The notes under the pieces are model-generated. The model saw only the letters and a list, made by a program, of their open reading frames with translations. It did no database searches and was not told the DNA's origin. The position numbers and the translations under genes were made by a program. Shown here piece by piece: positions 5,413-6,905 of a stretch of 6,905 nucleotides of DNA. Every line of letters starts with the position of its first letter. Position 1 is the first letter of the stretch. This DNA comes from Enteractinococcus helveticum (GTDB lineage Bacteria > Actinomycetota > Actinomycetes > Actinomycetales > Micrococcaceae), in the NCBI RefSeq assembly GCF_020742345.1, contig NZ_DYXC01000111.1, forward strand, positions 1 to 6,905, read 5' to 3'.

Positions 5413-6388
5413 CGTGTTGCTCCTGTGGGGTAGAACGCGGAGTGGTCAGTGCCAAAAAGACCTCATTCAGGCTGGGTTGACCAAGTGAAAACTCCGTCAG
5501 TTGTATACCTTGGTGTTGCAGTTCGGCGATCATCGGCGCGGCCTTGGCAATGTCACTTAGCCGCAGACTCACCGTGAAGCCGTCGCTACTGAGTTCAGCA
5601 GATTCTTCGGATCGTGCATTGAGCAGCGTGACCGCAGTGCCTCCCTGGTCAGGGCTGGCTAACCGGATGTGCAACATTCCGGACCCAACGATGGCTTTGA
5701 GTTCACCGGGCGTACCTTCTGCCACAATCCGGCCGGCGTCCAAGACGGTAACCCGGTCTGCCAGTTGATCGGCTTCATCGAGATATTGTGTGGTGAGCAA
5801 GACTGTCGTTCCGGCGTCCACGAGGGTACGTACAGCGTTCCACACATCGTTTCGGCTGCGCGGATCCAAGCCCGTCGTTGGTTCATCAAGGAATAGCAGA
5901 TCTGGTCGGACCAACAGCGACGCAGCAATATCGAGACGACGTCGCATGCCACCAGAGTATTTTCGAACCTGGCGCGCGGCAGCATCCAGCAAACCAAACG
6001 CGGCCAACAGCGACTCCGCCCGCGATTTTGCGCTGCGTCCTCGATACCCCCGTAATCTGGCCAGCAGTGCGAGATTCTCCACCCCGGTCAGATCTTCATC
6101 GAGCGAAGCGAATTGGCCGGTCAATGCGATCCGCTCACGGACTTGTGCAGGATGGGTGACAACGTCATAGCCAAGAACCCGGGCATACCCGCTGCTGGGT
6201 CGCAACAGCGTTGTCAGGATTCGCATGATGGTGGTTTTTCCGGCACCGTTGGGGCCTAGCACAGCGTGAACGCCACCCGTGGCGATGTGGAGATTAACGT
6301 TGTCCACAGCTGCTTGGGTGCCGAAGTGTTGCGTGAGATTTTGCGTTTCAACGGCCGGCTGGTGGCGGTGTATTTGTGGGCTCGTCAT
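5402..6388 (-). CDS. DrrA-like ABC transporter ATP-binding protein
   Basis: This is the ATPase subunit of the exporter formed with the overlapping downstream permease. ATG 6388 gives 328 aa and has GAAAG 7 nt upstream; a GTG two codons earlier (6394) would put that site too close. ABC landmarks are Walker A GPNGAGKTT (45-53), Q-loop Gln92 in TGQFASLDEDLTG, signature YSGGMRRRL (144-152), Walker B LLFLDEP (164-170) and D-loop TGLDPRSR (172-179). The H-loop position is Gln201 (LLTTQYLDEADQLADR), the Gln-for-His change characteristic of the DrrA group rather than a defect. The C-terminal extension (about 235-328), ending in a PSLNEVFLALT motif (305-315), matches the DrrA regulatory domain. Drug, lipid or natural-product export are possible roles. 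The gene leads the two-gene operon, and the region upstream holds palindromic elements that could regulate it. Confidence 0.95.
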   Translation of the reverse strand: MTSPQIHRHQPAVETQNLTQHFGTQAAVDNVNLHIATGGVHAVLGPNGAGKTTIMRILTTLLRPSSGYARVLGYDVVTHPAQVRERIALTGQFASLDEDLTGVENLALLARLRGYRGRSAKSRAESLLAAFGLLDAAARQVRKYSGGMRRRLDIAASLLVRPDLLFLDEPTTGLDPRSRNDVWNAVRTLVDAGTTVLLTTQYLDEADQLADRVTVLDAGRIVAEGTPGELKAIVGSGMLHIRLASPDQGGTAVTLLNARSEESAELSSDGFTVSLRLSDIAKAAPMIAELQHQGIQLTEFSLGQPSLNEVFLALTTPRSTPQEQHDDG

Positions 6389-6600
6389 ATTCACACTTTC
6401 GTGGGACCCAACTGTGGGTCGTGACAGGTCCTGAAGTCGAAGGTCAAGGTTGACGGTGTCGAAGCGATCAACCCTGTAGGTTGCGCAGGAACCCTTGAGT
6501 GAGCGGCTTCCTGTGCATGCTCAGAATTTTACGCTTGCCCAAAACATCCAACAAGACAGCAACAGTGACAACTGACGTGATCACTGGTATCACAGAAGGC
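6389..6600. promoter_or_regulatory. Repeat-rich region upstream of the exporter operon and the right-hand gene
   Basis: This 212-bp region separates the divergent ATPase (-) and right-hand (+) genes. Elements seen: an inverted repeat GACCCA/TGGGTC with a 4-nt spacer (6405-6420) in the ATPase leader; the dyad GTCAA-GG-TTGAC (6443-6454); direct repeats GTCGAAG at 6436-6442 and 6458-6464, 22 bp apart and flanking that dyad; an inverted pair GGTTGA (6448-6453) and TCAACC (6468-6473); and CAACC/GGTTG around a 5-nt spacer (6469-6483). The cluster looks like one or more operators. TTGACG (6450-6455), a 19-nt spacer and TGTAGG (6475-6480) is a weak plus-strand promoter candidate with the long spacer seen at MerR-type promoters. 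No matching regulator gene is visible. Confidence 0.4.
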
Positions 6601-6905
6601 ATGATCAAACCGATAAATATCTCTGCCATTGAAGCTGCAACGAATCGCCCTTGGCAACAATGGGTACAACTTCTTGAAGAGGCCGGTGCCGGGCAAATGA
6701 ATCACTCCCAGATTGCTGTGCTAGCACTTGAGCTGATGCCTGCTGATGTGAAACAGAAAGAATGGTGGGCCCAAGGCACGGCAGTTGCTTTTGAACAACA
6801 TGCCGGACTGCGCGTACCGGGACAGACGAGCACCGGTGACTTCCAGCTCTCCACTTCACGCACCGTTGCAGGTAATAAAGATCAGGTGCTGGAGACGTGG
6901 TTAGA
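6601..6905 (+). CDS. Partial gene: DUF4287-like N-terminal domain, possibly SRPBCC-associated
   Basis: The frame is open to the right edge, so the 3' end is missing; 101 full codons are visible from ATG 6601. The protein reads like the N-terminal helical domain of actinobacterial proteins that often continue into an SRPBCC/AHSA1-type fold. Recognisable parts are an A-T-N-R-x-W-x-x-W start (13-21), the NHSQIA helix (34-39), EWWAQGTAVAFEQHAG (54-69), a VPGQ turn (72-75) and FQLSTSRTV (81-89). Family naming is from pattern memory and is tentative. The start is unresolved. ATG 6601 fits the expected domain length but its AGAAGG is only 1 nt away. GTG 6499 is in frame, has a well-placed AGGA 8 nt upstream (6487-6490), and would add 34 residues, some hydrophobic at first. 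An in-frame TGA at 6496-6498 bounds it. The minus-strand frame over this stretch has no recognisable features. Confidence 0.62.
   Translation, partial: MIKPINISAIEAATNRPWQQWVQLLEEAGAGQMNHSQIAVLALELMPADVKQKEWWAQGTAVAFEQHAGLRVPGQTSTGDFQLSTSRTVAGNKDQVLETWL

Noticed and set aside
5790..6170. Plus-strand frames of 93-126 aa inside the ATPase gene
   Set aside because: They are antisense to a textbook ABC ATPase with all motifs intact and have no ribosome sites or domain features.
6605..6859. Minus-strand 84-aa frame at the right end
   Set aside because: It lies antisense to a plus-strand frame that is open to the window edge and contains a recognisable domain pattern.

Overview
The window looks like chromosomal DNA from an actinobacterium of moderate G+C (roughly 50-55% by eye). 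The main clue is a DrrA/DrrB-type ABC exporter pair whose ATPase carries the Gln-for-His H-loop of that family. GTG start candidates and a close relative of the Mph macrolide phosphotransferases fit the same picture. I cannot name a genus. There is no tRNA, rRNA, CRISPR array, IS element or phage gene.

Layout from left to right. (1) 2-511 (-): a complete 169-aa protein of uncertain function, possibly DUF4265-like. (2) 512-937: a non-coding stretch holding the start regions of two divergent genes. (3) 938-1870 (+): a nucleoside hydrolase with Cys where the best-known members have the active-site His. (4) 1871-2133: a convergent gap with a strong hairpin at 1996-2027. (5) 2134-3144 (-): a bile acid:sodium symporter (BASS) family transporter with its sodium-site residues intact. 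(6) 3145-3599: a long divergent intergenic region. (7) 3600-4499 (+): an Mph-type macrolide 2'-phosphotransferase homologue whose catalytic-loop motif reads HGE instead of HGD. (8) 4576-5412 and 5402-6388 (-): an ABC-2 permease and its ATPase, overlapping by 11 bp as one operon. (9) 6389-6600: a repeat-rich intergenic region. (10) 6601-6905 (+): the 5' part of a gene that runs off the window, resembling proteins with a DUF4287-like N-terminal domain often linked to SRPBCC folds.

The most interesting part is the roughly 320-nt leader ahead of the phosphotransferase. It has an extended -10 promoter candidate (3271-3279) and a good Shine-Dalgarno sequence (3379-3386). These are followed by a 16-codon ORF (3393-3443) encoding MAEQAVDLIRMRRADR. 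The peptide contains R-M-R, which fits the '+x+' macrolide-dependent ribosome arrest motif known from erm and mef/msr leader peptides. The RNA bases that encode R-M-R (3421-3428) are perfectly complementary to 3555-3562 just upstream of the resistance gene. A set of hairpins lies between the two elements, including a 28-nt near-perfect palindrome at 3501-3528. This is the architecture expected for macrolide-inducible attenuation of a phosphotransferase gene. It is inferred from sequence only.

The phosphotransferase and the exporter pair are convergent neighbours, so the locus may be a small drug-defence region (inactivation plus efflux). They are separate transcription units. The nucleoside hydrolase and BASS transporter look like ordinary metabolic and transport genes.
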